Shown here in pieces: positions 1 to 12,300 of a stretch of DNA of 64,000 bases; the stretch's first letter is position 1; every line of letters starts with the position of its first letter. Origin of the DNA: Meconema thalassinum (taxonomy: Eukaryota; Arthropoda; Insecta; Orthoptera; Tettigoniidae); assembly GCA_946902985.2 (NCBI GenBank), contig OX336399.1, forward strand, positions 157,914,411-157,978,410. The letters run 5' to 3'. A model generated the notes under the pieces. The model was not told the DNA's origin and did no database searches. It saw only the letters and a program-made list of their open reading frames with translations. Made by a program: the position numbers and the translations under genes.

Positions 1-87
1 ATTAGGCTACATTATGCCAGGTATACAGTATTTCGAACTAATTAGAAATTTCGATATTACCAACTTAATTTCGTCATTAGTCTAGAT

Positions 88-2762
88 CAGGGGTCTCCAA
101 ACTACGGCCCGAGGGCCACATCCGGCCCGCGGACAGATTTTGTCCGGCCCGCGGAGAGCTAGCATACTTGAAAACTCCTTTTAGAGAACATATTTTTATA
201 GCAAATTAAATTTAGTTTACTGAAGTATTCTAAAGTTATGTTGAATAATTATTAATATGACATCTACATTGATATGGTCATGGGCTAACTACTCATAACA
301 TTGTTGTAGGCTTATTGTTATTGTTTTTGTGATAAGTTGGATAAGGAAACACAGAATTGTAATGAGTAAAGACATGTATAACATGCAGACATATGAAATA
401 CTAATGAGATTTATGTAATTGAGATTTTCCACTGACAATAGTTTGTAGTTGTGGACTAATTTTACTTGTACCAATTATTAAAAGAGATTTAAGATGCTCA
501 TCAGTTAATTTAGATCTGTAAACAGTTTTTGTGTACTTCATTTTGGAGAAGGTCTTCTCACACAAATAAGTAGTACCAAAAACAGAAAACAGCCCACGAG
601 CAAATTTATGCAAATTATCAAATTGTGTCAGTGGAAGACTCTTATAAAATTCCAACAACGATGAGTTTTGATATTTGTTCTTAATTATATCACTGCACTG
701 TAGTTCAATCATTTCCATTTGAAGTTCCGGGGCTAGGGTTTCAATGTCAGTATCAAAAGGATCCTGAAAAATCTTAATTTGATTCGCAAAGGCATCGAAG
801 TCCGAGAAACGAGTATCAACATTTATTTTCAAAGCACTCAAAGTTTCGATTGCAAAATCGATAGGAAACTCAGTCTCAGTGGTGTGGCTGAATATTTCAC
901 ATGTTTTAAAATGTGAAAAACATTTACTTCGTAGTTGTGATTGAAACAGTATCAATTTCTTCCGGAATGATTTGATATTAGTGTATAAATCAGGAAGATG
1001 CTGGTTTTCTCCTTGCAATCTCAAATTCAGTTCGTTCACATGTTTTGTCAAATCAACATAGAATGCTAACTTCCACAGCCATGCGTTGTTTTGTAATTCA
1101 GTAAGAGGGCGCTGCTTTTCATACAAAAAAAATTCGATCACTGCTCGAAGTTCAAAAAAGCGCTGAAGGACTATCCCACAACTAAGCCAACGTACGGCAG
1201 GTAAGTCATTTTCTCCAATCTCTTCACTAAATTGTCGGAATTGTCGGTGATTCAGCCCAAAAGATCTCATAAAATTAACAGTTGATATGACTGGTTTCAG
1301 AACTTCAGACATATCCAAACATTTTCCGCACAAAGACTATTGATGAATGATACAATGTAAGACTAATGGTTTTGAACCACCGTCATTTTCTACAGCCTTT
1401 GACACAAGAGCGACCACTCCTTTATCTTTCCCACTCATGTTTTTGCCTCCATCAGTTGTAATACATTTCAAGTTTTTCCATCGAAGGTTCTTTTGATTAA
1501 TGGCCATTTCAACTCCTTTAAAAATATCTGTACCAGTAGTTGTGCCATGAATACTATACATATCAAGAAGTTCTTCATGCACTTCATAGCTTTTATCTAC
1601 TCCTCGAATATAAATCAACACCTGAGCAGTATCTGACACATCCGTTGACTCATCCAAGGCCAAAGAAAACCACTCAACATCTCCATTTTTGTCGAACAGT
1701 TGAGAGGATATATTTTCAGCGATGTTTTCTACCCTTCGAGCCACAGTGTTTGCTGACATACTGACAGTTTTTAATAAAATTACCTTTTCAGGGCACATTT
1801 CTTCGGCTGCTGCGATTATGCATTCTTTGATCATTTCTCCATCGGTGAATGGTTTTCCACGTTTTGCAATTTCAAGAGCCACACGAAAGCTGGCACGAGT
1901 TGCAGCCTCTTGTTCGGTTTTGAGTTTTGTAAATGAAGATTGCTGCGATTTCAATCCGCGCTTCATAGCTTCGAATTTTTCTGTCCGCAAACTTCCTGTA
2001 TATTTTGAGTAATTTTGAAAATGTTTTGTTTCATAATGACGTTTAATGTTATATTTCTTGAGAACGGCCATGCTTTCATTGCAAATCAAACATAGCGCCT
2101 TGTTACTGGACTCAATTACGAAATACTGAATGTTCCACTCATCTTTGAATTTTCTGCATTCACTATCAATTTTTCGCTTCTTTTCCATACTACTAAATCA
2201 CACACAAAAGCAACAATTCAAATCAAAATACTGTTACAAAGATGTCTTAAACTTAAACACGCACAAACACGTTTTAAGGAGGTACGCACTCTTTTATTTC
2301 TCAACAGTGTCATAGGAACTGACTTGTGGTTGCGCAACTAGGCTTCTTATATATTCCAATTACTGCCATCTAGAAGTGAGTGGAAGACACCAGAACTCTC
2401 TCGAACCAACGAGATTACTCTGTACGTGCTATTAGCGCCATCTGTTAGCGATAGAAGGTACTACCTATTTCCGCTTGTGTCCACCAGATGTCGTGTCACG
2501 TTACTCCTCATGGCTCGTACTCTACGACTAATCTAGAAATTACAGATAATGACAGGAAAATTAATAATATGCAGTGTTGCCGTTTTGCGGACTTAAGTCC
2601 GATTTGCAGCCTTTTTTCAACGTTGCGTACTTTTCGGACTTTTTTTCATCAGTGGACTATTTCACTTTTTACCACCGGCAACAATGATAATATGGTTTTG
2701 GCCCTCGGAACTTACTGGAGTAATCAGTATGGCCCTAAGGCTGGAAAGTTTGGAGTCCCCTG
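88..2762 (-). mobile_element. hAT DNA transposon, nearly full length, with 8-bp TSD
   Basis: The termini are inverted repeats of about 16 bp beginning CAGGGG(T/A)CTCCAAACT at 88 and ending at 2762. They are flanked by a perfect 8-bp duplication, GTCTAGAT, at 80-87 and 2763-2770, the TSD length expected of hAT. The related repeat at 42385-42553 shows the unoccupied site (TTCTAGAT), confirming both boundaries. The transposase lies on the minus strand at 2188-401. The element is about 2.7 kb, usual for this class. Confidence 0.95.
401..2188 (-). pseudogene. hAT transposase (GTF2IRD2/ZBED-like) with one in-frame stop
   Basis: A cut-and-paste transposase that would bind the hAT termini and excise the element. 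The N-terminal half (2188-1337) starts MEKKRKID and has a BED-like zinc finger (C-x2-C near residues 33-36, then H-x4-H). It continues into a catalytic region with LALDESTD and TTDGGKNM. The C-terminal half (1333-401) runs in the same frame through SCGIVLQRFFELR to FGTTYLCEKTFSKMK, the hAT dimerisation region. The halves are separated only by a TAG at 1339-1337, so one nonsense codon breaks an otherwise open frame of about 595 codons. Similarity to the GTF2IRD2/FAM200/SPIN-type group is by recognition. Either a very recent inactivation or, less likely, readthrough. Confidence 0.9.
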
Positions 2763-2875
2763 GTCTAGATAAATCCATATAGATTAATCATTGGCATGAA
2801 TCTTAAATTTAAAGAAAAGTAGGCTCTTTAGTTCGTCACGGAACTTCTTGTTTGATAATTACATAGAGTATTGAA

Positions 2876-3178
2876 GCAGAAGCCTCCGTGGCTTAGGTGG
2901 CAGCACGCCGGCCTCTCACCGCTGGATCCGTGGTTCAAATCCCGGTCACTCCATGTGAGATCTGTGCTGGACAAAACGGAGGCAGACAGGTTTTTCTCCG
3001 GGTACTCCGGTTTTCCCTGTCAAAATTTCATTCCAGCAATACTCTCCACTCATTTCATTTCATCTGTCATTCATTTAATCATTGCCCCAGAGGAGTGCGT
3101 CAGGCCTCGGCAGCCGGCACAGTTCATATCCTCGCCGCTAGATGGGGGCCTCATTCATTCCATTCCTGACCCGGTCGG
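2876..3178 (+). repeat. tRNA-derived SINE, family B
   Basis: The head GCCTCCGTGGCTTAGG gives an A-box-like block and GGTTCAAATCC a B-box. The body matches 14976-15309 almost throughout. The 3' end runs into a piece of SINE family A at about 3179, so this copy is chimeric or was joined by a later insertion. Confidence 0.8.
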
Positions 3179-3620
3179 ATGGTCCAAAGGAGTAGATTCC
3201 TCAGCCATCCTCTAAGTGGATTTCCGTGGTTTCCCACTTCATATCCAGGCAAATGCCGGGATGGTACCAAAGGTAATGCCACGGCCTTCCCATCCCTCAT
3301 AAGGCCCCAGTTCGCTTTGCAGGTGAGGCTGCCTGGGCGAGGTGCTCGTTGTATTTTTTACAAACAAGGGACAACAAATGAAGAAAATTAAAAAGCAAGG
3401 AAAATAATACTAAGGATAAATCTGAAAAGGAAAGGAGAAGTGAAGGATAAAAGTTATTTTTTTATATTTACTTCATTTAAGGAAATACGCAAATACGTAT
3501 CCCCCGACCCGATGTTTCAAGCTCCAGGACACTGCCCTAGAGGCGGAAAATGTGGGATCCCTCGCTGAGTCGGAGGGAAAACCAACCCTGGAGGGTAAAC
3601 TGACTAAAGAAAAGCAACTT
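3179..3620 (+). repeat. SINE family A fragments (two pieces)
   Basis: Bases 3179-3355 match the middle of SINE A (TTTCCGTGGTTTCCCACTTC through GCAGGTGAGGCTGCCTGGGC). Bases 3497-3620 match its 3' part (GCTCCAGGACACTGCCC to GGTAAACTGACTAAA). The 140 bp between them are A-rich and unrelated, apparently a later insertion or local rearrangement. The tRNA-like head is absent. Confidence 0.7.
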
Positions 3621-3739
3621 GTAGGCTACAGTCTTGGATTTGTCGACTTTAACAGCAGCGTATTATATCTTCATACCGAAATATGTAAGGAATGTATCGA
3701 TTAAACGAGTATACTTATTTTATTATCCTGAACTTCCTG

Positions 3740-3910
3740 TCTTGTAGGAAGGAAGTGGCCGTGGCCTGTCAAAAGGAACCTTCCCAGTTTTTGCCTGGAG
3801 TTGAAAATGAGAAACCTCGGAAATCCATTTCAAGGACACGCCTCCAATCATCAGATCAGAATAAATTAATGTCTTGGCACATTCGGGAACCGAACGAATG
3901 GTTTGCGGTC
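3740..3910. repeat. SINE-like fragment with the shared core module
   Basis: The stretch TTTGCCTGGAGTTGAAAAT, then GAGAAACCTCGGAAATCCAT, resembles the core shared by SINE families A and F in this window. No promoter boxes or TSD are visible. The overlapping ORFs are not convincing genes. Confidence 0.4.
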
Positions 3911-5180
3911 TATATTTTGCTGTACGCACCCACATAACAGATTAGTGATTACCGTCGACTGTGCAATGACTCCATCCATAAAAGTTATAGCTGTCAATAA
4001 TAACCATTTCAATAATTTCGGGTTTGAAAACGACAATATTGTGTGTTCTTTAGTAATGTAACCAAAGCTGTTGATAAGGCATTGAAGGTTGAAGATGAAT
4101 GCATCCGACATCTGGCGTTGAATGACTGAACTCAGTGATGAACTCGACGCTTGCGCAGTCTATCCATCTCGCGCTCTCTCTCCCTAGGACTTGCGCTTTT
4201 TTCCTTAAAACAGGGGTGACCGAGAAGTTCTTATACTTTGAAAAATGATCTACTGTTCTACCCTTACAATAATCATAATTTGCTTGGCCATTTCGTTAGA
4301 TAACATAACATGGCATTAGAAACATTTACTATATCAGGTCACAGAATTAGTAATAAGGAAATTATTACAAAAAGAACTAATGTGTATTTTTGAATGCTTA
4401 AAATACTGTGAATATTTCATTTATACAGTGTGAAATTTGGCAGTGATAATTGCTTTGATATTCTTAGAAGATAAAATGCTAGATATCATTTTCCGTTGTT
4501 AAAATGGGGAGCAAGCGATTTCAATAGAATACAATAATAAAATAACAGTCATTATCTCTGTTTCAGGAATCGACATTGATGCTTTTCAATCCGTCAACAC
4601 GATTCTACACAATAATTCAAGTGGGTGTTTCCCTAAACCAGAAATAAATAATATGAGATTAGATGGAGATTATTGTCTTTCACGGCCAAGGAATAAAAAC
4701 TCAGCAATTTGCTAGGTTTCGCTGAGTTTTAATTCCTTTTGCCTTGGAAGCCAATATACCATCTTTTTTGGAAGCCTCTATAGGGAGCTTTTATAGGCTG
4801 CTTGAGTTTTTTTATTATTATCATCTTGTTTTTTTAGCTCTCGCAGTTAAGAAGCGCAGGTGCGCTTCATAAGAAGGGACATAGTGCGCAGTTCGCTACT
4901 CCTGTGGGGGTCCGGCTATGACCTCCAAGAGCCCGCTGATGAGCCTATCTTCGTGTTACTAGACGAAACCCCCGCCCAAGACACGTCATAAACCAAGAAA
5001 AATAAATTGCTGAGTTTTACATGAGATCAATAAATAAATTCACTTGGGTGACCACTTTCGATCGTCAATCGATCATCATCAGATCCATTACACTTAGACT
5101 ATTAAATCTATGTCAACAAGTATAATGTGGGTGATTATATTTAACATTGTATAAACTCAAATATATTCATGTGCCGGTAT
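3911..5180. other. Unassigned AT-rich DNA with one hairpin
   Basis: No gene or recognised repeat. An imperfect hairpin lies at 4686-4747: CCAAGG and AATAAAAACTCAGC on the left pair with GCTGAGTTTTAATTCC and CCTTGG on the right. It could be the end of an old DNA element, but no partner terminus was found. Confidence 0.4.
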
Positions 5181-5189
5181 TTATTAGCC

Positions 5190-5240
5190 TACTCATAAGT
5201 CTACTTTCATTTTCTGCAGAAATAGATAGTAGGCTAATAA
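5190..5240 (-). repeat. 5' terminal fragment of the rolling-circle-like repeat
   Basis: On the minus strand this reads TTAGCCTAC, a stem-loop, then GTAGACTTATGAG, as at 32089, 41129 and 60282. Only about 50 bp of the 5' hairpin is present. Confidence 0.55.
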
Positions 5241-5810
5241 AAGTTCACACGTTATATCAATCACTCAGCTGATCGTGTCATCTGCAACATCTTCTCGGAA
5301 CGTCCGCTTACAGCAGCGCATCTGTATGGCTTGGACATTATGTGGTGAAGTGTCAAGGTCAAGCTGACGGCTCTGGGCATACATGTTTCAGTGGTGGGGG
5401 AACAGCGACCGCAGTCACTCCTTGCCCACCGTGCTGTCAACGTCTCGCTTAAAATCTGTACAAGCAATGTCTTGAGCTCGACGCAGCTACGTGATGGGTG
5501 TCTCCTCCAGCGCTCCAGCTCTCCACCACTCACACTGTACCGTGGCCTAGGGGCTTTGGAACATAACGCCCATGCTACGAGTATATACGCACGGAGCCTT
5601 GTACTGTAGCAGCCCCTCAAGCCAGCTAAAAGAGCACAAGCTACTCTAGATCAGCATAACACAAAGCACGATTATGGCACGACCAAACTCTCTCTCCGAC
5701 TGACACTAACGTATGAATGCACATGCTGTGTGTCTGGTACAGTGGCATAGTTAGGGACGGGTTACCGGGGGCTAGATCTCCGCCCTTGGATGTGAAACAC
5801 AACTCAATGG
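5241..5810. other. Unassigned, no supported gene
   Basis: Moderately GC-rich DNA with short ORFs on both strands (for example 5261-5620 minus) that show no recognisable domain. Confidence 0.4.
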
Positions 5811-5818
5811 GTTGGCAC

Positions 5819-6514
5819 CAGTGCTGCCAATTGGTGTTTTTAGCACCAGATCTGGTGTTTCTCAAGTTCATCTGGTGACAGAAATTTTCATATAGCGCCA
5901 TAGCGAATTACTGGTGTTGTTTCATTAAAACCAGTGCCAAATCTGGTGCTTAACGGATTTTTTTCATGAAATTGTGTCCTATGACTAATAAGTAAATCGT
6001 GAAAGCCAAGTTAATCGGCTTTACACGTGTCAAGTTCAACACTCCAGCAGGGGAAGTCCCTGAAATTCCCATTCTCGTGCATAATTGCTGAGTAAGCGCA
6101 ACTACACTTGTGCAAAGAATCTGTCTATCCTCTATTTTCTTCCCAGCTGCCATGGGATTTCCCAGTTTCATGCGAAGGCTCCTACGCAACCACAGTTAGT
6201 ATTGTAAATCTACCTCAAACCAACGGTCGCTATGTGTTCGTAACCTAGTAGGCTGTATGATATATTGGAAAAATGCAGAGATGCAGCTGTACTACACCTT
6301 CCTGCTCTGCATATGTAATACCGGGAGCAGGCTCCGAAAGTGAAGAAGAGGATATTTTTAATGAAATAAATGTAAGTTAAAAGAAAATCCGTTTATATAT
6401 TTATAATTGTTGGTGTTTTTCTAGTGTTTTGAATCATAGGGTCCACCTGATGCCTTTCTGGTGTTTTAAAGTGCAGGGTTTAGTTCTTTCCCATTTCAAG
6501 ATTTGGCAACACTG
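5819..6514. mobile_element. Non-autonomous hAT element (MITE) with perfect 8-bp TSD
   Basis: Terminal inverted repeats CAGTG(C/T)TGCCAA open at 5819 and close at 6514. The flanks carry a perfect GTTGGCAC duplication at 5811-5818 and 6515-6522. The 696-bp interior is AT-rich with several CTGGTGTTT motifs and no transposase, so it would depend on a hAT transposase supplied elsewhere. Confidence 0.92.
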
Positions 6515-6799
6515 GTTGGCACATTTGAACATTCACAGAGATATACTGTAGTTGTAAAACCAACAGATCTGTTGGATCTATTTTATAAGAAACCTCAAAA
6601 ACTGGACTTAAGATTGTAATCTTAACATACCATTCGCTGTAAAACTACTGATCATGTGCTTATTGTTCTTCTTCTGTATTTTCTTCCTCTTGTTTCCGAT
6701 GAGGCCTACTATGGACCACGCGCCAAATTAAATTCTTCACTCTTTGTTGTATTCTCTTCCGTTCTTCCCAATATTTCTTCATTCTACGACTATACTAAG

Positions 6800-7787
6800 T
6801 CTGGAGGTGTTTACGAGCGAAGGGAGTCCCAGAGAAGTACGTGCAGTTGGTTGGTTCATGAAATGTACAAAGAAGCAAGAACACAGGTTAGAAGCAGCGT
6901 TGGACTTACAGATTGGATTACGGTTCAAGTAGGTTTACACCAAGGTTCGGCTTTAAGTCCATATCTGTTTGAAATAATTCTGGACGAAATGTATTGTGGA
7001 TTAAGAGACCAAGCCCCCTGGTGCATGATGTTTGCGGACGACATTGTGTTGTGTAGTACCACCAAAGATGTCATAGAGGGAAAACTGGAACAGTGGAGGG
7101 CAGCCTTGGAAGACAGAGGACTCAGGATTAGCAGGAAGAAGATGAAGTATATGAGGTTCACTACAGATCAAGACTGTGAGATCAGAATGCAAGGGGAAAC
7201 GTTAAATAGAGTTGATGAGTTCAAATACCTGGGTTCGGTGGTGACTGGAGATGGAAATCTGGATGTGGAAGTGCCACACAGGATTCAGATAGGATGGATG
7301 AACTGGACGAAAATGTCAGGAGTGCTCTGTGACCGCAGGATCAAGCCTAAGGTTATGGGGAAAATATACACTACTGTCGTAAGACCTGCATTGCTGTATG
7401 GCTCTGAAACATGGCCTGCACGCAAAACGCACACAAACAGGCTTGACGTCGCGGAAATTAAAATGCTCAGGTGGATGAGTGGAGTGACTAAGCGTGATAG
7501 AATGGAAAATGTCAAAATAAGAGGAACATTGAAGGTTGAGGAAATATCTAAGAAGATACAAGAAAAGCTACTTCAATGGAACGGGCATGTGAGAAAAAGG
7601 CAGGAATCCTACGTAGGGAGGAAGATGCTAGACATGCAAATACAGGGAGTGAGAATGCGAGACAGACCTAAAGGATGATGGATGGATTGTGTACGGGAGG
7701 ACCTCAAAGAAAAACAGTTGTCAGAAAAGGATGTGCATGACCGGGTTAAATGGAGGAGAGCTGTCAGAAACATCGACCCCACATAGG
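6800..7787 (+). pseudogene. RTE-clade LINE reverse transcriptase, 5'-truncated
   Basis: The 3' part of an RTE (BovB-like) retrotransposon polymerase. Visible landmarks are the GLHQGSALSPYLF palm motif, the catalytic FADD at about 7030-7041, VDEFKYLGSVVTGDG, and the thumb/C-terminal region with LLYGSETWPARK and RRWMD-type ending. The open frame runs to a TGA at 7676-7678. The usual C-terminal end continues beyond it to about 7785, so this is a nonsense codon. Near 6860 the N-terminal reading continues in another frame. Upstream endonuclease sequence is missing, as expected for incomplete target-primed reverse transcription. Confidence 0.9.
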
Positions 7788-8049
7788 AGTGGGAATGATG
7801 TAAAGAGAAAGAAGAAGAAGACTGTATCTTTCTGTCCTCAGACAACTTCGCCCCAGACTTATTTTACACTCTTCCTTGGAATCCTTCCATACTTAACACT
7901 TTCTTTCAAAATATCTCTCTGTTCACAGTGTCTTATTCTCTTATGCTATCTTATTTCTTTCTAAATATGTTTAACCTCTTGAGGTAAACTAGTCCCTCGT
8001 GCGGATCTCCAGGTGGGGACTACTCGAGAGGGGGTTAACATCACAGAAG

Positions 8050-8100
8050 AGACAAGAGGATTTTAATGAGTTTTTGGATGGTATGGATTCTGTCTTGAGG

Positions 8101-8156
<56 letters not shown>

Positions 8157-8835
8157 GCGTATGGCTTTTAGTGCCGGGAGTGTCCGAGGACATGTTCGTC
8201 AGAGGCTGTAGCTACTGCAAGGGGACACCCATGGGGTGAGCTACAAGTTCCTTCATGACATGGGACCACCGGCTTAATTTCCCCTCCGAAGGAAGGCATA
8301 ATGAAGGACTTTAACGCTCTTAAAAATTCAACGACTTCAGCCGGGTTTGAACCCGCGATCTTGGGCATAGAAGCTCAGCATGCATGCTACCAACTACTGT
8401 CTTGAGGAAGGAATCCATGATGAAAATTAATAAATGTAAAACAAAACAAAAATATTGGAATGCAGTCGAAAGAAATCAGAGACCCCTATGGATGTCGAAT
8501 TGGCAGGTCAACAGCTAAAGGAAGTAGGTGACTTCTGTTACTTAGGAAGCAAAATAACCAGTGATGGACGAAGCAAAGAGGTTATAATAAGTAGGTTAGC
8601 ACAGGCAAGGAAAGCATTTCTACTGAAAAGGAATCTGTTGACATCGAATATAGATTTAGGTATTAGGAAGTCATTTTTGAGAGACATTGCTGGAGCGTGG
8701 CGCTCTATGGAAGTGAAACTTGGACTATTGGTGCAGCAGAAAAGAGGAGAATCGAAGCATTTGAAATGTGGAGTTACAGGAGAATGATGAAGATCAGATG
8801 GGTAGATAGGGTTACGAGTGCAATCCCAAAGTCAT
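8050..8835 (+). pseudogene. Second RTE LINE fragment, split by a SINE
   Basis: Bases 8050-8101 and 8409-8835 are continuous RTE coding sequence once the SINE between them is ignored. The open part (8455-8787) contains VGDFCYLGSKITSDGRSKEVI and the region before the GSETW motif. It then shifts frame, and the remainder (YRRMMKIRW-like) lies in another frame up to about 8835. It comes from a different RTE subfamily from the copy at 6800 and is related to the fragment at 43270/55593. Confidence 0.85.
8102..8396 (-). repeat. tRNA-derived SINE, family C, with perfect 12-bp TSD
   Basis: Inserted into the RTE fragment with CTGTCTTGAGGA duplicated at 8090-8101 and 8397-8408. On the minus strand the B-box reads GGGTTCAAACCC. 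The 3' end is a long (TAAA)n tail, seen on the plus strand as (TTTA)n at 8102-8156. The tail suggests a young copy. Confidence 0.92.
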
Positions 8836-8935
8836 AGGACCAACGATTCGCCTGCTAGAAATGTTTAAAACATGTCAAAAAAAACTTTTCCTTTCGCTAA
8901 ACCATGCACTTTTCACATCTTTCGGCAGTCGAGTT

Positions 8936-9246
8936 GAACTCCAACCCCCACCCCAGGAGCTCACAACTTGTGGGACGTGGGTTGGCAACCAAGGGACCCC
9001 AGCTGAGTCCGGCATTGCTTCCACTTACTTGTGCCGGGCTCCTCTCTGTTATCTTTCCTCTCGATCTCCCTTGGTCAACTCTTGTTACTTTCCTACCCCG
9101 ACGGTATTAGGGTATCTGAGGCCTAGGGAGTCTTTCACTTTCCCGCCTTAATTGGCCCTTTCCTGATCCCTCATTCTTCGAGAGGTCAGCTCTCTTGTTT
9201 TATGTTCATTATTATCTCCTGCCTCCTGCTCAACGCCCTAAACGAC
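8936..9246. repeat. Dispersed repeat, unclassified
   Basis: Pyrimidine-rich sequence with GAGCTGAGTCCGGC-like and CCCTCATTCTTCGAGAGG blocks that recur in modified form at 15420-15660. No coding potential. It abuts the left end of the hAT element at 9247. Confidence 0.4.
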
Positions 9247-9341
9247 CAGTGCTGGATTACCCAATAGGCCCGACTAGGCCCAGGCCTAGGGCCCCCAATT
9301 ATCTGGGGCCCACAAAATTTTATTCCGAAGATTTAGAAAAA

Positions 9342-12300
9342 GTCGCCTCCGTAGCGTAGCGGTCAGCATGGTTAGCTGCCGCCCCGGAGGTCCTGGGTTC
9401 GATTTCCGGCTCTGCCACGAAATTTGAAAAGTGGTATGAGGACTGGAACGGGGTCTACTCAGCCTCGGGTGGCCCAAATGAGTAGAGGGGGTTCGATTCC
9501 CACCTCAACCATCCTCGAAGTGGTTTCCGTGGTTTCCCACTTCGTCTTCGGGCAAATGCCAGGATGGTACTGCCCCCGTAAATTGAATTATATTGAGACC
9601 ACGATGGCTGTATTGGCAAATATGAATAAAGTTATGGCTGTCATAGTTGTGACGTGGATATTCATGACGTAGGCACGGATGACGTAGACTTCATGCAAGT
9701 AGGCTGGGGGAGCTGAGATTCTTGGTGACGTCATGATTTTGTTCGAGAAAGATCTGAGATTTACGACGCAGTCGCAGGAAACAAGGAATTGTGCTAAGGA
9801 AGAAGTTACGCTATTGGAGGAAAGGCTCGAACCAATGAACGATAGTTTGGAAGGAAGACGGAGATTGCTGAAACTACGATATTTAATTACTTTTGGCATG
9901 CAGATTTGTGGAAATCTATTTTCAGTTATGGCATTGATTTGGAATTTTGAAGAAAATAATTTTGAGTTTTTGAAATTTGAAAATCCGTCAAGTATAGCCA
10001 AAGTTAAAACTTCTAGCAATGACGGAGCAACAGGCTATGGAAGGGATGGATACGCCCCTTAAGAAGTTGATAAAAGGTCGTGCACAGAAGAGAGGAGCTC
10101 TCATACATCTCATACCGCTCATACCGCTCATATCTCATATCCTCATATCTGATATCAGATACCGCATATATATTTCAGATGTCATATAGTCATTTTCGAG
10201 TGAATAAGTGAAGCAAGTCGTCTTTAGCGTGTGGTTAAAGCCCGGCGCATCGAACGAACACGGAGCAGTTCCATTTTACGGTGTTCGAAACTAGGCGAAG
10301 TTGAAACGCTCACATTAACGTTTCTACCAGATAAAATATCAAGAGTTGGCTTCTGCCTTTAGTATAATTCAATTGGGCAGTACAACATTGAGGTGTGTAG
10401 AAGATTTGAACAATTTCACAGTTATACTTTGAAAGATATTGGCATTTTAAGGCTGCAGACAAAAGTGATTTTCTCGCCACCTGAGAAGCACTTTTATAAT
10501 TCCACATTATACACTACGGCTGACACGTGTATTGCAACCGTGATATTGGAGAATACGTTTGACGATACAACGATACATTCTACTATGGAATATTATAATC
10601 TGACAGTGCTTTCAATGATTATAACAGAAGTTGAGATGGAAGGCTAAGGCTTTAATGCAATTGGGACATATATCGATGGAGTGAAATAACAGCATGGAAC
10701 TTCGTTAATCGTCATTCTGCAAAAGCGAGCATGTAGTGAACATCCAACTACACTCATGCATCGTGAATCCATCGCTGAATTATATCAAATGACAGTGGAA
10801 ATATTTTCATACTCCACGATTATGAGTATTTCTGCGGAAATAACTGCAATAAACTTCATGGCGAATTGCGACCAGAACTTCAGGGAACTTTCAAGAGAGG
10901 CCAGGGTGGACCCGGCTCACAAAGAAGAGTTTTGCCAGAAGGATGTCTTTCGTATACGCGGAGCAGTGCAATTTCGGAGGAGGAAGCAGTTCGATTCTCC
11001 GAGGGCGCTGATTCCAGGTTCGAGGTCGGAGCACATCTTTACGCTGGTGAAATGGAACCAACAGCAGTTTTCTTTGAAAACTTTCCTCTAGAACTTCAAT
11101 CAACAGATAAGGTAGTCGTGAACGTTTCTTGTATTATTTGAGTCATGTAGCGATATCTGAGCAACCATTTTTCCCATATTTTCTGTCCCATTTATTTTTG
11201 CCCCATTTTCTTGCTTGATATTTCTGTACTCAGTACACTTCGATGATTTATGCCTTTTTCTACGATTTGTTGAGACATTGTTATGTCATTGGCATACTTA
11301 AATAATTTTGGATCAGTTGAGACTGATAATTTAGATTCTTTCAGTAATTTGCATATTTTTGTAGTCACGATTTGACTGTAAAGTTAACGATTTGCTATGG
11401 CAGATTTGAATTCAGACAGCGTGTCATTTTATTAAAGTAATTCTATTCAGTAAATTACTTTGACCAATTTTCTGTCATCCTCAAGAAAGAAGAATGATTA
11501 AAAGATTTTAGAGCGTTAAAATCTATTACGTTATCGACGATCTTTGAAATACTAGTCGTCTTATGAACATGATTGCAACATAGACATTTATCATTGCATT
11601 ATAGACAATTTTATGAAAAATGAACTTTGATTACGATTTATTGAATACACTATTGTAATGAACATTTGATAGGAGTTTTTCTCAATTATAGATTGGAACA
11701 ATAATGTTTGCATTCCACAGTCTAATTGTATTCTATTCGACTATTTATGCAGTTTAGATGAACTTTGATTGAAGATAGTATTTTTTTACTGCGATACTTT
11801 GTTGATATTAATCTCAATTTTGATAGACCAGGGAGGAGTGTCTAATCGTATTTGCTATTAAATATATTTGTGATTGGCAAATTTTTACTTCATATCGATT
11901 CATGAATGGAACCCACGAAGGTTAAATAATAACAGTCATTAATACAATTGATGAATATAAGAATTTTTAAAGAGGAACATTGGATGTATAATCGTTAGTT
12001 CAGTGCACGTGTAAAAGTCGCTGATGAATAATGCCCTTGAATAGTGAAGGTTCCCACAGTAAGATGGATGATGTTGTTGAATTTATAAGTGGAGGTTTTT
12101 TGTATGTATTGTGGAAGATTTTGATGCCATATATATGAAGATATATGATGAATTCTGGGCCAATTGTTGTGCAATTTTGTGCGTTTTGAGCGAAGTATTT
12201 TTCCGCTGAATGTATTGTTCTGGTTCTTTGAAAGTTATTTATATGAAGATACTGTTAAAATTAACAAGAGTGTTAAATAATTTGAGATGAAGATTTTGAA

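Larger units (their letters stand above)
1..2852 (+). mobile_element. Rolling-circle-like (HINE-type) repeat, 3' part, split by a hAT element
   Basis: Bases 1-87 and 2771-2852 form one repeat copy once the hAT element between them is ignored. The same sequence is uninterrupted at about 42385-42553. The 3' end has a small AGTTC/GAACT hairpin followed by CTTGT, as in the copies at 33619, 40791 and 60781. It has no coding capacity. Assignment to the Helentron-associated (HINE) class is inferred from the termini and the lack of a target duplication, not from a replicase. Confidence 0.65.

Noticed and set aside
5261..5620. 119-residue minus ORF as a host gene
   Set aside because: No recognisable domain, overlapping ORF on the other strand, surrounded by repeats.
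6656..6800. N-terminal 50 residues of the RTE ORF starting at 6656
   Set aside because: Hydrophobic stretch with no RTE similarity; the retrotransposon homology begins near 6800-6820.
9350..9420. Possible tRNA gene at the head of SINE family A
   Set aside because: A- and B-box-like blocks are present but no cloverleaf with a proper anticodon and acceptor stem; repeated with a SINE body in many places.
9588..10019. 143-residue minus ORF in the solo LTR (also 47588-48001 and 54730-55143 plus)
   Set aside because: Antisense to relic ORF a, conserved only because the LTRs are homologous; the sense ORF has equal support, so neither is certain.
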